Made by a program: the position numbers and the translations under genes. From Candidatus Doudnabacteria bacterium (GTDB lineage Bacteria > Patescibacteriota > Doudnabacteria > UBA920 > O2-02-FULL-48-8), in assembly GCA_016207695.1 (NCBI GenBank), contig JACQPC010000053.1:1-8547 (forward strand): a stretch of 8,547 bases of DNA, in the 5' to 3' direction. Position 1 is the stretch's first letter; each line of letters begins with the position of its first letter. The notes under the pieces are model-generated. The model did no database searches and was not told the origin of the DNA. It was given only the letters and a program-made list of their open reading frames with translations. This document shows, one piece after another, positions 1-7,326 of this stretch.

Positions 1-5
1 AAATT

Positions 6-33
6 TCTAATTACTAATATCTAATTTCTAAAA
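6..33. repeat. Four tandem degenerate heptads
   Basis: Four consecutive 7-base units share the core CTAA: TCTAATT (6-12), ACTAATA (13-19), TCTAATT (20-26) and TCTAAAA (27-33). The array ends directly at the ATG of the TrmB-like gene and may continue leftwards beyond the window. It contains stops in the frame of the downstream gene (8-10 and 29-31), so it is non-coding there. TAATAT at 15-20 could serve as a -10 box, but its -35 would lie outside the window. The function is unknown; a short tandem repeat or an AT-rich promoter region are both possible. Confidence 0.6.
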
Positions 34-34
34 A

Positions 35-802
35 ATGGTTGAGGTCTATGAGTCCCTTGGTTTAAGCCCGAATGAAGCTAAGATTTATGAAGCGTTGATA
101 GAGCATGGCGAATCAAACATTAGTGATATCGCGGTTTTTGCCCATATTCATAGGCGCAATGCGTATGATGCCATTCAGCGCTTGATTGATAAGGGTTTAT
201 GTTTCCAGATCGTCTCGACAAAAGAGAATCGATATAATGCGGTTGATCCGGACAAGCTGGTGGAATTGTTATCCGTAAAGCAAGAACAATTGCAGAAAAT
301 TCTGCCGGAGCTTAAGAAAAAATTCCGGGAACGGTTGGCGCCCCAGGAAGCCTTTATCTATCGGGGATTTGAGGGGCAAAAAAATATTTGGAGAGATATT
401 CTAAGGGTTGGTAAGGACAGTTATTTTATTGGGGCCAAGGGTGGATGGTTCGATCCCCGATTGGATTCTGCCGCCCGAGACGCTTTTTTTAGAGAGGCGA
501 ATCGCAAGAAAATAAAATTTATCCAGCTGTTTGATAATGAAGTTAAAACAGAAATTCCAAATTTCCCCAAACACTTTCCGGGCCGTTTGCAATATCGGTT
601 CTTGCCAAAGGAATATTCTACCAACTCCGGCATCGGAATGTTTGGCGACTATGTTATCAGTTATACGGGATTAACGATTGGCAAAGTTCCGGAAGATACG
701 GTATTCTTTGTCGTCCGAAGCCGTGATCTGGCTGAAAGCTACCGGACCTGGTTTTGGTATATGTGGGAACAATCGGAAGAGCCTAAGCAAAGCAGGCGTT
801 GA
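35..802 (+). CDS. TrmB-family transcriptional regulator
   Basis: This 255-aa protein has the layout of TrmB-like regulators. An N-terminal winged helix-turn-helix spans about residues 5-75, with the typical opening LGLSPNEAKIYEALIEHG and a recognition-helix region around HRRNAYDAIQRLIDKG. A charged helix likely to form a coiled coil follows (about 74-100). A C-terminal domain begins at YRGFEGQKNIW (about 109), as in TrmB sensor domains of the phospholipase D-like fold. The long maltose-binding extension of archaeal TrmB is absent, so the ligand is unknown. The start is fixed because an in-frame stop lies at 29-31, and no Shine-Dalgarno is visible. The UGA stop (800-802) overlaps the first base of the inverted-repeat block downstream. 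The family call is firm, but target genes and ligand cannot be read from the sequence. Confidence 0.85.
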   Translation: MVEVYESLGLSPNEAKIYEALIEHGESNISDIAVFAHIHRRNAYDAIQRLIDKGLCFQIVSTKENRYNAVDPDKLVELLSVKQEQLQKILPELKKKFRERLAPQEAFIYRGFEGQKNIWRDILRVGKDSYFIGAKGGWFDPRLDSAARDAFFREANRKKIKFIQLFDNEVKTEIPNFPKHFPGRLQYRFLPKEYSTNSGIGMFGDYVISYTGLTIGKVPEDTVFFVVRSRDLAESYRTWFWYMWEQSEEPKQSRR

Positions 803-954
803 CCCCGTATATCAACTTTGATAAATGGTTTTATGTTATTGTTTTTGCATATAGTTTAAACTTTCAATTTCTAGTAATCTAAAAAATCAATAGATTTAAA
901 TTTTATAATAAAACCATTTTAATACGCAAAAACATCAAAGTTGTATTACGGGGT
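802..954. mobile_element. MITE-like inverted-repeat block (putative)
   Basis: The 153-bp AT-rich block between the regulator and infB is bounded by imperfect inverted repeats: 802-822 pairs with 934-954, matching 18 of 21 positions. The outer 8 bp is ACCCCGTA, then 3 mismatches, then CAACTTTGAT. Two further inverted pairs lie inside: 823-834 with 908-919 (12 of 12) and 841-852 with 922-933 (11 of 12). The inner pairs are not nested, so they cannot both form in one planar fold. A small central hairpin is possible (876-881 with 891-896). No reading frame is recognisable inside, and no convincing target-site duplication is seen (only a possible TG at 800-801 and 955-956). It resembles a non-autonomous miniature transposable element or a dispersed intergenic repeat. 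A regulatory or bidirectional transcript-end structure is the alternative. Confidence 0.5.
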
Positions 955-982
955 TGATTTTTTATCATTTTTCTGCCATAAT
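954..982 (+). promoter_or_regulatory. Predicted infB promoter
   Basis: A -35 TTGATT (954-959), a 17-bp spacer and a -10 CATAAT (977-982) fit the housekeeping sigma factor. The expected transcription start is near 989, about 4 nt before the infB ATG at 993. No Shine-Dalgarno can be accommodated, so the mRNA would be almost leaderless. The -35 begins at the last base of the right inverted repeat of the upstream block. Confidence 0.6.
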
Positions 983-992
983 AGTTTGTCAT

Positions 993-2912
993 ATGGATAT
1001 TTCAACTCTTTCCAAGCAACTGAATATTCCGGTCCAGCAATTGCGGTTTAAAATGAATGCCGCGGGTTTCCGCATTTCTCCCAAAGCCAACAAAATAGAC
1101 AACCAAATCGCCAAGCAGGTTTTGGCAGCTTTTAGCCAGAAGCCGAGAACCGAAACCATTGTGAAAAACAAGGACATTTCTCTGCCCAAAGTTTTAACTG
1201 TTAAGGAGTTGGCGGCAATTTTGGGAATGGAAGTAACCACGGTCATTAAGCAGCTCATTCAAAACGGCGTTATGGCCACAATTAACGAGGAAATTGATTA
1301 TGACACTGCGGCGATTGTCGCATCCGATTTGGGTTTTAACGTCTCGGAAACCGTGGAAAGCTCCACCCGATTGGGATTAGGATACGTCGAAGAAGTTTTG
1401 AAGGCAGAGATGGCGTCTAATCCTTTAGATTTCGTAACCCGAGCGTCGGTGGTGGCCATCATGGGCCATGTTGACCACGGCAAAACAACCCTGCTTGACA
1501 CTATTAGAAAAACAAAGGTCGTGGAAACTGAAGCCGGCCGAATCACTCAGCATATCGGTGCATATCAGATAGCAAAGAACAATAAACAGATAACATTTCT
1601 CGATACCCCCGGACATGAAGCGTTTGCCGCTATGCGCGCCAGAGGAGCCAATGTCACGGACATTATTGTTTTGGTGGTGGCTGCTGACGATGGAGTAAAA
1701 CCCCAGACCATCGAAGTGATCAACCGCGCCAAGATTACGGAAACCCCGTTGATTGTGGCTGTCAACAAAATCGATAGGCCGGACGCGAACATCGAAAGAG
1801 TCAAAAAAGAATTGGGAGAGTATGGAGTATTGATTGAAGAGTGGGGCGGCAGGGTTCCACTGGCGAATATTTCTGCCTCAACCGGACAGGGGGTGGAAGA
1901 GCTGCTTGATTTAATCTTGCTGCAGGCGGAAGTGCTAGACCTGAAAGCCAATCCCAAAGGACAAACTCTAGGGACAGTCATTGAGTCTCATGTGTCCAAG
2001 ACTTTAGGCCCAGTTGCCACAGTCTTGGTCCAAAATGGGACTTTGAATCTCGGAGAATCAGTGGCGGTTGGACGGGCTTTTGGCAAGGTCCGCGCCATGA
2101 TTGATGCCAAGGGTCATCGAGTAAAAAATGCCGGTCCCTCAACCCCGGTTCAAATTACCGGTTTTTCCGACAGCCCAGACGCAGGTGACATCTTAAAAAC
2201 TTACCAAACCCCGGACGAAGCCAAAATTGCGGCTTCCGCTGTGCTCAAAAGCGAGCGGGCCAAAAAGTTCCAAACAACTAGCAAACTTAGTGTTGAGGGC
2301 AAGGATTTGAATTTGATCTTTAAAGTCGATGTGGCCGGGAGCCTTGAGGCGATTAATGAAGCTTTGGACAAGCTTAAGAATACTGAAGTCAAATTGAATA
2401 TCATTGACCAAGGAGTGGGGGAGATTAATGATAATGATATTTTACGGGCAGAAGCAGCCAATGCCGTTGTCGTTGGATTTCATACCAAATTAAGTCCGCA
2501 GGCGGCTAAGCTTTCACAAAGCAAGCAGGTGACCGTCCGCCTTTATGACATTATTTATGAATTGATTGAAGATTTAACCCGTCAGATTGTGGAAATGATG
2601 ACGCCGGAAGTGGTGCGCACAGACTTGGGTCGGGCTAAGATATTGGCAGTGTTCCGCACCGAAAAAGAGCGGATGATCGTTGGTGGCACGGTAGTGGAGG
2701 GAAAAATCAAAGTACCAGCCTTGGTTCAAATCAAACGCGGCGACCAAATCATGGGACCGGGCGAAATTTTGGAATTGCAGCAAAATAAAACCAAGACCCG
2801 CGAGGTCTTGGCCGGGTTTGAGTTTGGCATAAGTGTGCGCACAGACGTGAAGATCGAAGCTGGCGACACCTTGATCATATTTGAGGAAAGCATTAAGAAG
2901 AAAAGCTTGTAA
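993..2912 (+). CDS. infB: Translation initiation factor IF-2
   Basis: This 639-aa GTPase delivers initiator fMet-tRNA to the 30S subunit and promotes subunit joining. An IF2 N-terminal domain starts at residue 1 ([19 protein letters not shown]), and a second such module spans about 66-117 ([21 protein letters not shown]). The G domain shows G1 GHVDHGKT (158-165), G3 DTPGHE (204-209), G4 NKID (258-261) and G5 SAS (294-296). The beta-barrel, linker and C-terminal initiator-tRNA-binding domains follow. The protein is short compared with E. coli IF2 (about 890 aa) because the linker-rich N-terminal region is minimal. ATG 993 is chosen because the family N-terminus begins there; an upstream in-frame TTG at 954 would place the start inside the predicted promoter. 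nusA, a common upstream partner, is absent. rbfA follows after 3 nt, so the two are probably co-transcribed. Confidence 0.98.
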   Translation: MDISTLSKQLNIPVQQLRFKMNAAGFRISPKANKIDNQIAKQVLAAFSQKPRTETIVKNKDISLPKVLTVKELAAILGMEVTTVIKQLIQNGVMATINEEIDYDTAAIVASDLGFNVSETVESSTRLGLGYVEEVLKAEMASNPLDFVTRASVVAIMGHVDHGKTTLLDTIRKTKVVETEAGRITQHIGAYQIAKNNKQITFLDTPGHEAFAAMRARGANVTDIIVLVVAADDGVKPQTIEVINRAKITETPLIVAVNKIDRPDANIERVKKELGEYGVLIEEWGGRVPLANISASTGQGVEELLDLILLQAEVLDLKANPKGQTLGTVIESHVSKTLGPVATVLVQNGTLNLGESVAVGRAFGKVRAMIDAKGHRVKNAGPSTPVQITGFSDSPDAGDILKTYQTPDEAKIAASAVLKSERAKKFQTTSKLSVEGKDLNLIFKVDVAGSLEAINEALDKLKNTEVKLNIIDQGVGEINDNDILRAEAANAVVVGFHTKLSPQAAKLSQSKQVTVRLYDIIYELIEDLTRQIVEMMTPEVVRTDLGRAKILAVFRTEKERMIVGGTVVEGKIKVPALVQIKRGDQIMGPGEILELQQNKTKTREVLAGFEFGISVRTDVKIEAGDTLIIFEESIKKKSL

Positions 2913-2915
2913 GCC

Positions 2916-3257
2916 ATGAGCCGCCGGACTGATCAAATTGCCAGCCTAGTTGCGCAGGAGTTGGGAGCAATGATCTTACGATTGGAATTGCCGACGTTGG
3001 TTACAATCAGCAAAGTTGAAGTTACCCCGGATTTGAAATCAGCCAAGGTCGGGATTACGGTCTTGGAGAATAACAAAGAAGCTGTGGTGCTTTCTGAACT
3101 GAAAGGACAGATTTACCAAATGCAAGGCAATCTGATTCGAAAACTGAAAATGAAAGTTGTCCCGCGCATCACTTTTTTTATTGACAAGGCCGAAGAATAC
3201 GCCTCGCATATTAATGAACTATTAAAGGAAGCCTCCGAAGATGATGAGCAATATTAA
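2916..3257 (+). CDS. rbfA: 30S ribosome-binding factor RbfA
   Basis: This 113-aa protein fits the RbfA family, single KH-type-domain factors that bind the immature 30S subunit and help 16S rRNA 5'-end maturation. Family landmarks are the N-terminal basic helix (MSRRTDQIASLVAQEL), the strand region VTISKVEVTPDLKSAKVGITV (about residues 28-48) and the C-terminal pattern RITFFIDKAEEYASHINELL. The infB-rbfA order is conserved across many bacteria. The ATG lies 3 nt after the infB stop with only a weak purine tract upstream, which suggests translational coupling. The end overlaps the next gene by 17 nt. The acidic tail (EDDEQY) is partly encoded by this overlap. Confidence 0.93.
   Translation: MSRRTDQIASLVAQELGAMILRLELPTLVTISKVEVTPDLKSAKVGITVLENNKEAVVLSELKGQIYQMQGNLIRKLKMKVVPRITFFIDKAEEYASHINELLKEASEDDEQY
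3224..3229 (+). promoter_or_regulatory. Probable ribosome binding site of the DHH gene
   Basis: AAAGGA inside the 3' end of rbfA lies 11 nt before ATG 3241 and 14 nt before the adjacent ATG 3244. The spacing favours 3241 but is slightly long. Re-initiation after rbfA is also possible because the genes overlap. Confidence 0.5.
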
Positions 3258-4197
3258 ACTGCAATTTCAGAAAGCCTGGGATTTAATCAATCAGGCAGAC
3301 AAGATTTTTTTGACCACGCACGAAGGCACGGATGGCGATGATTTGGGAAGTTTGCTGGCGATAAAATTGGCGCTGCAGAAACAAAACAAACAAATCTCCG
3401 CATGCATTAAGGAACTCATCCCCAGCAACTTGCACTTTTTGCCCGGACTTCAGGACATTTCGCAAAATTTTATTGATCAAAATTATGACTTGGTCATAAT
3501 TTTTGGGTGCAACAAACTTGAACGCACAGGCTTTGATCAGTTAAGGGCGGCAAATTGCCCAATTATCAATTTTGACCATCATCCGGACAATTCCAATTTT
3601 GGTTCTGTCAATATTGTTGATCCCAATGCCGCTGCTGTTGCGGAACTAGTCTATAATTTTTTGAAATTTGGCGAGGTAACAATCGATAAACAAATCGCCA
3701 CCTGCCTCTTAACCGGAATTTTTACCGACACCGGCGGTTTTAAGCACGCCAACACTTCGCCATCTGCCCTGGAAGCTGCGGCGGCTTTGATGAAAAAGGG
3801 AGCTCGGATCGAAAAGATCGCTTCCTCAACCATGACTAAACACAAACCAGCCGCGGTCCGGGCTTGGGCCAAGGGCTTGGAAAATACCCGTTTTGATCCG
3901 GAAAAACAGATGGTGTTTTCGGCTCTTTCCGAAAATGATCTTGAGGAAATTGGAGCCACCCCCGATGACATGGAAGGTTTTGTCGAAATGCTCAACAATA
4001 TTCCGCAGGCAAAATTCGCCTTGTTTTTGCGCCAAGAGGGGGATGTTGTCAAGGGCAGTTTGAGATCCGAGCCGCACAAAGGGGTAGATGTTTCCAAAAT
4101 CGCGAGAACCCTAGGCGGCGGCGGGCATAAATTGGCTGCCGGGTTCAAGATTAAGGGGAGGCTTACGAAGGATCGTGATCTTTGGAAAATCGTATGA
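3241..4197 (+). CDS. DHH-family phosphoesterase, NrnA-like
   Basis: This 318-aa protein has the DHH plus DHHA1 architecture of NrnA-like enzymes, which degrade short oligoribonucleotides and, in some members, dephosphorylate pAp or cleave cyclic dinucleotide products. Visible motifs are I, DGD followed by DLGS (31-37); III, DHHPDN (112-117); IV, FTDTGGF with Asp163; and the DHHA1 substrate-binding GGGGHKLAAGF (about 292-302). At the motif II position, where the family normally has an Asp at the end of a hydrophobic strand, the sequence is VIIFGCNK with Gly89. One metal ligand therefore appears to be missing or replaced. The gene overlaps rbfA by 17 nt, placing it in the infB-rbfA unit, a common location for this family. 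Its last codons carry the predicted ftsK promoter. Nuclease activity and exact substrate are inferred and less certain because of motif II. Confidence 0.88.
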   Translation: MMSNIKLQFQKAWDLINQADKIFLTTHEGTDGDDLGSLLAIKLALQKQNKQISACIKELIPSNLHFLPGLQDISQNFIDQNYDLVIIFGCNKLERTGFDQLRAANCPIINFDHHPDNSNFGSVNIVDPNAAAVAELVYNFLKFGEVTIDKQIATCLLTGIFTDTGGFKHANTSPSALEAAAALMKKGARIEKIASSTMTKHKPAAVRAWAKGLENTRFDPEKQMVFSALSENDLEEIGATPDDMEGFVEMLNNIPQAKFALFLRQEGDVVKGSLRSEPHKGVDVSKIARTLGGGGHKLAAGFKIKGRLTKDRDLWKIV

Positions 4198-4211
4198 TTT
4201 TGTGATAAAAT
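4182..4211 (+). promoter_or_regulatory. Predicted ftsK promoter
   Basis: An extended -10, TG (4203-4204) plus TAAAAT (4206-4211), is preceded by a weak -35 TTGGAA (4182-4187) with an 18-bp spacer. The start would be near 4218, only about 6 nt before the ftsK ATG at 4224, and no Shine-Dalgarno is present. The -35 lies inside the end of the DHH gene. A dyad AAAATC-GTAT-GATTTT (4186-4201) sits between the two boxes and covers the DHH stop codon; it could be an operator or chance. Confidence 0.5.
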
Positions 4212-4223
4212 TGAAGCACTTTC

Positions 4224-6377
4224 ATGGCCAAGAAACAAAACAAATATCAAGATTGGGACTTAGATTTTCCGCGCCCGCAGCTTAATTTGAAAACTGAAAC
4301 GCGCAAGGGAGTGGCAGTGGTGTTTTTTTGCGTGATAAGCATTTTGATTATTTTAAGCTTGTTTGGTTCAGCCGGATCCTTCGGCAGTATCTTGAATAAA
4401 ATTTTGCGGCTGGCATTTGGCTGGATGGCCTATGGGGTGCCGGCGGTCTTTTTGCTGGTGGCCGCCGCCCTTTTCCGCCAACCGAAAGGCGAAGAATACA
4501 ATACTGTTTCCACCCATGCCTATGTCGGGGGAGTGCTTTTGATGCTTTCGCTTACCAACTTTTTGCATTTGATCGTTTTGCGCAAGGATTTAAATGCGGC
4601 GTTTGATTTGGTTAAGCAGGGCATTGGCGGCGGTTATCTGGGTTTATTGGTTAGTTATCCCTTAATGCATGTCATGGGTTTTGCCGCAACCCTCATAATA
4701 CTTATAGCCGCTGTGTTGATTTCTTTTATCGTGACGTTCAATATTTCCATTTTGGACTGGTTTAGGAAGACGCCTAAAGGTCAAGGGAAAAAGGTCGCTT
4801 CCGGCCTTCGGATCAACAATGGAGTGCCTGAAGGGTTTTCCAAAGAAAATATCAGTGAGTTAAACAAGACAGTGGCTAAAGAGCAACTTGAGCCAGTGGT
4901 TCATAATCTTGAGGATCTTAAGCTTGCTAAAAAGTCACCGGTTTTTCGATCAGAGGATAGGAACTGGAAGTTTCCCACGCTTGACCTTTTAGACGAGGCT
5001 AAAACCAAGGTTGACTCTGGCAATATTGAAGCAAATGTCGCCATCATTCAAAAAACCTTGAATGATTTTGGCATTGAAGTAGAGATGGGCGAGGTCAATG
5101 TCGGCCCGACAGTCACCCAATACACCTTGCGGCCGGCGGTCGGGATCAAACTTTCGCAAATTGGCGCTCTGCAAAACGATTTGGCTTTGGCGCTGGCCGC
5201 GCATTCCATCCGGCTGGAGCTGCCCATTCCCGGCAAAGCTTTGGTGGGAATTGAGATACCCAACAAATCAGCGGCATTTGTGCGGGTGCGGGAAATTATT
5301 GGCAGCAGCATTTTTAACGAACATCCTTCCAAGCTGGCTTTCACCTTGGGCCGGGATGTAGCGGGGCATCCTATGATTGCGGATCTAGTAAGAATGCCGC
5401 ATTTGCTGGTGGCGGGAGCTACCGGAACCGGCAAGTCCGTCTGCATCAACTCTTTGCTGATCAGTTTTCTGTATCGCGCAACTCCGGCGGAAGTTAAATT
5501 CTTGATCATTGATCCGAAACGAGTGGAATTATCCTTATATAACGGTTTGCCTCACTTGCTGACTCCAGTGGTGACTGACCACCAAAAAGCTGTCAACGCT
5601 TTAAAATGGACGGTTGCCGAAATGGACCGGCGGTATAAACTTTTGTCCGAGGTGCATAAGAGGAATATCGCGGAATACAATCAATCAGCTTTGATTAGGC
5701 TGCCATATATTATTGTCGTGGTGGATGAGTTAGCCGACCTGATGAGCTTGGCGCAGAATGAAGTAGAGGCCGCTATCGTCAGACTGGCGCAAATGGCCCG
5801 GGCCGTAGGTATTCATTTGGTTGTGGCCACCCAAAGACCATCCGTGGATGTGATTACCGGGCTGATTAAGGCCAATATCACTGCCAGGATCGCTTTTGCC
5901 GTGGCTAGTCAGGTTGACTCTCGGACCATCTTGGATATTAGCGGGGCGGAAAAACTGTTGGGTTCGGGTGATATGCTGTATGTCACTGCCGAGCTTTCCA
6001 AACCTAAGCGGGTTCAGGGCGCCTATGTTATGGAAAAAGAAATTAAGCGGGTAACAGATTTCTTGCGCAGACAGGTATCAGAAGTGGTTTATGATGAAGA
6101 AATTTTGGAAAAGTCACCACGGGGAGTAAGCAGCGGATATGATCCGGCTTCTTTTGCAGATGAGGATGAATTAATCAATGAGGCAGTAGAGGTAGTGCGG
6201 GCCGCAGGCAAGGCATCCAGCTCCCTTCTGCAGCGCCGGTTGAGGATTGGCTATGCCAGGGCCGCCCGGCTTTTGGATATTCTGGAAGAGCGCGGAATTG
6301 TAGGACCCGGAGAAGGGGCCAAACCGCGCGAGGTTTATGGGGCGAGTGGTGAGAAATCCGAAGAGGAGGATTATTGA
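4224..6377 (+). CDS. ftsK: DNA translocase FtsK/SpoIIIE
   Basis: This 717-aa membrane-anchored ATPase pumps double-stranded DNA at the division septum so that chromosomes are cleared before the cell closes. The N-terminal region is hydrophobic, with likely membrane segments near residues 30-48, 65-84, 100-119 and 151-173, plus a weaker one near 137-149. A short linker (about 180-250) leads to the motor alpha/beta domains, with Walker A GATGTGKS (398-405) and Walker B IIVVVDE (about 496-502). The C-terminal winged-helix gamma domain (about 648-708, around SSSLLQRRLRIGYARAARLL) normally reads polar DNA sequences and contacts XerCD. The linker is far shorter than in E. coli FtsK, giving a SpoIIIE-like size. 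The start is the first ATG after the predicted promoter. The UGA stop overlaps the rodZ-like start by one base, so the two are translationally coupled. Confidence 0.97.
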   Translation: MAKKQNKYQDWDLDFPRPQLNLKTETRKGVAVVFFCVISILIILSLFGSAGSFGSILNKILRLAFGWMAYGVPAVFLLVAAALFRQPKGEEYNTVSTHAYVGGVLLMLSLTNFLHLIVLRKDLNAAFDLVKQGIGGGYLGLLVSYPLMHVMGFAATLIILIAAVLISFIVTFNISILDWFRKTPKGQGKKVASGLRINNGVPEGFSKENISELNKTVAKEQLEPVVHNLEDLKLAKKSPVFRSEDRNWKFPTLDLLDEAKTKVDSGNIEANVAIIQKTLNDFGIEVEMGEVNVGPTVTQYTLRPAVGIKLSQIGALQNDLALALAAHSIRLELPIPGKALVGIEIPNKSAAFVRVREIIGSSIFNEHPSKLAFTLGRDVAGHPMIADLVRMPHLLVAGATGTGKSVCINSLLISFLYRATPAEVKFLIIDPKRVELSLYNGLPHLLTPVVTDHQKAVNALKWTVAEMDRRYKLLSEVHKRNIAEYNQSALIRLPYIIVVVDELADLMSLAQNEVEAAIVRLAQMARAVGIHLVVATQRPSVDVITGLIKANITARIAFAVASQVDSRTILDISGAEKLLGSGDMLYVTAELSKPKRVQGAYVMEKEIKRVTDFLRRQVSEVVYDEEILEKSPRGVSSGYDPASFADEDELINEAVEVVRAAGKASSSLLQRRLRIGYARAARLLDILEERGIVGPGEGAKPREVYGASGEKSEEEDY
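6364..6369 (+). promoter_or_regulatory. Strong Shine-Dalgarno of the rodZ-like gene
   Basis: A full AGGAGG lies 7 nt before ATG 6377 and settles that start over TTG 6374 and ATG 6386. It is the only full AGGAGG directly before a start in the window, and it belongs to an internal cistron. Confidence 0.85.
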
Positions 6378-7309
6378 TGGGAGGCATGCTTTTCAAAACT
6401 AAACCTGTCCGCATTGCCACGCTGGCTGAATACTTAAAACAGATCCGGGGCAAGCTTAATCTTGATCTTAAAACCGTCAGCGTGCTCACGCAGATAAAGG
6501 AAAGTTATTTGAAAGCCCTGGAAGAAGCAGATTACAACAGGCTGCCGGCAGAAGTGTATGTGAAGGGTTTTTTAAAAAGTTTGGCTGACTTATATCATAT
6601 CAAGGAAGCAATATTGATTGAACAGTATGAAAAGGAGTATGGGTTTGAGCCTAAAACCAAAATTGCAACCAAATCGGCGGGCTGGCCGATTTATTTGACT
6701 CCGAAAACTATTGTTGTAATAACCATGGTCCTTCTGGGATTGTCGGGAGTGATCTATATTGGCTTGCAAGTAAGGTCCGTGCTGGCTCCTCCACTGCTCG
6801 TGATCAGCGACCCACCCGGAGATTTGTCTCTTGCAGGCAACAGTTTGGTAGTGGCAGGACGGGCGGAGATCGGCGCGGATGTGGCGATCAACAGCCAGAC
6901 GGTCTTAACTGATAAAAATGGGGTGTTTAATGAGAATATAATCCTAAGCAGCGGGATTAATATTATTGAAATTACCGCTAAAAATAAGTTTGGCAAGGAA
7001 AGCAGAGTTATTCGCACCATTAACGCCAGTCCGCCAGCCGCCGCTCTTGTTGTAAACAAGCTGCCGGTAGTGGTAACAATCGAGGTGGGTCCGGAAAGCG
7101 CTTGGATATATTTGGAGGCAGATGGAGCAGTAGTGCAGCGCGGCACAATGCTCCCTGGCTCACAAAAAACCGTTTCAGCCCAGGAGGAAGTTTTACTAAC
7201 CTCTGCCAACGCGGGATCAACCACTGTCACCTACAACGGCAAAAATTTGGGGAAGCTGGGAAGGATGAGCGAGGTTATTCGCAACGTCGAATTTACAGCC
7301 AACCCTTAA
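6377..7309 (+). CDS. rodZ: RodZ-like protein: HTH, TM, Ig-like domain, DUF4115
   Basis: This 310-aa bitopic membrane protein is related to RodZ, the cytoskeletal adaptor that links MreB filaments to cell-wall elongation. A Cro-like HTH_25 domain covers about residues 15-80 ([38 protein letters not shown]). One transmembrane helix lies at about 111-131. The external part has two modules. The first (about 138-213, [20 protein letters not shown] onward) looks like the Ig-like glucodextranase-B type domain seen in surface proteins. The second (about 225-308) matches the DUF4115 pattern of RodZ tails ([32 protein letters not shown]). The extra Ig-like module is absent from E. coli RodZ. ATG 6377 overlaps the ftsK UGA and has a perfect Shine-Dalgarno. 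The last codons and stop carry the recA promoter. No mreB is visible in the window, so the partner is unknown. Confidence 0.88.
   Translation: MGGMLFKTKPVRIATLAEYLKQIRGKLNLDLKTVSVLTQIKESYLKALEEADYNRLPAEVYVKGFLKSLADLYHIKEAILIEQYEKEYGFEPKTKIATKSAGWPIYLTPKTIVVITMVLLGLSGVIYIGLQVRSVLAPPLLVISDPPGDLSLAGNSLVVAGRAEIGADVAINSQTVLTDKNGVFNENIILSSGINIIEITAKNKFGKESRVIRTINASPPAAALVVNKLPVVVTIEVGPESAWIYLEADGAVVQRGTMLPGSQKTVSAQEEVLLTSANAGSTTVTYNGKNLGKLGRMSEVIRNVEFTANP
7277..7292. promoter_or_regulatory. Dyad abutting the recA -35 (possible operator)
   Basis: ATTCG (7277-7281) and CGAAT (7288-7292) are inverted copies separated by 6 nt, and the right arm touches the -35 box of recA. The place suits a repressor or activator site such as an SOS operator. 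However, it is not a LexA box of the E. coli (CTGT-N8-ACAG) or Bacillus (GAAC-N4-GTTC) type. It also lies inside coding sequence, so chance is quite possible. Confidence 0.25.
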
Positions 7310-7320
7310 TTATATATAAT
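7292..7320 (+). promoter_or_regulatory. Predicted recA promoter (leaderless start)
   Basis: A -35 TTTACA (7292-7297), an exact 17-bp spacer and a perfect -10 TATAAT (7315-7320) make a strong housekeeping promoter. With the usual 6-nt gap, transcription would begin at about 7327, the A of the recA ATG. No Shine-Dalgarno exists upstream. The -35 is within the last codons of the rodZ-like gene. Confidence 0.75.
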
Positions 7321-7322
7321 TA
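7307..7322. repeat. Perfect 16-bp palindrome over the recA -10
   Basis: TAATTATATATAATTA reads identically on both strands. It begins with the TAA stop of the rodZ-like gene and contains the recA -10 hexamer. It may be a repressor site that occludes the promoter, or simply a by-product of AT-rich promoter sequence. By symmetry a TATAAT is also present on the - strand, but no matching -35 was found for it. Confidence 0.5.
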
Positions 7323-7326
7323 CGTC

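Noticed and set aside
811..834. Intrinsic terminator after the TrmB-like gene (ATCAA-CT-TTGAT)
   Set aside because: A 5-bp AT-rich stem with a 2-nt loop is not stable and no proper T-run follows.
904..909. TATAAT inside the repeat block as a promoter
   Set aside because: No acceptable -35 at 16-18 bp upstream (A-rich), and a better promoter exists at 954-982.
954..992. TTG at 954 as an upstream infB start
   Set aside because: It would add 13 hydrophobic residues before the conserved IF2 N-domain and lies in the predicted -35 box.
3651..4250. 199-codon open frame on the - strand across the DHH gene
   Set aside because: It is a shadow of a well-supported gene, with serine/leucine/proline-rich unrecognisable protein and no start signals.
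4454..5412. Two E. coli Chi octamers GCTGGTGG (4454-4461 and 5405-5412)
   Set aside because: Both encode the same Leu-Val pattern in ftsK. Chi is specific to the E. coli RecBCD system and there is no sign of it here.
6374..6388. TTG 6374 or ATG 6386 as the rodZ start
   Set aside because: AGGAGG at 6364-6369 is ideally spaced to ATG 6377, which also forms the TGATG overlap.
7102..7326. N-terminally extended recA from TTG 7102
   Set aside because: The extension overlaps the rodZ-like gene in another frame, is not RecA-like, and lies upstream of the recA promoter.
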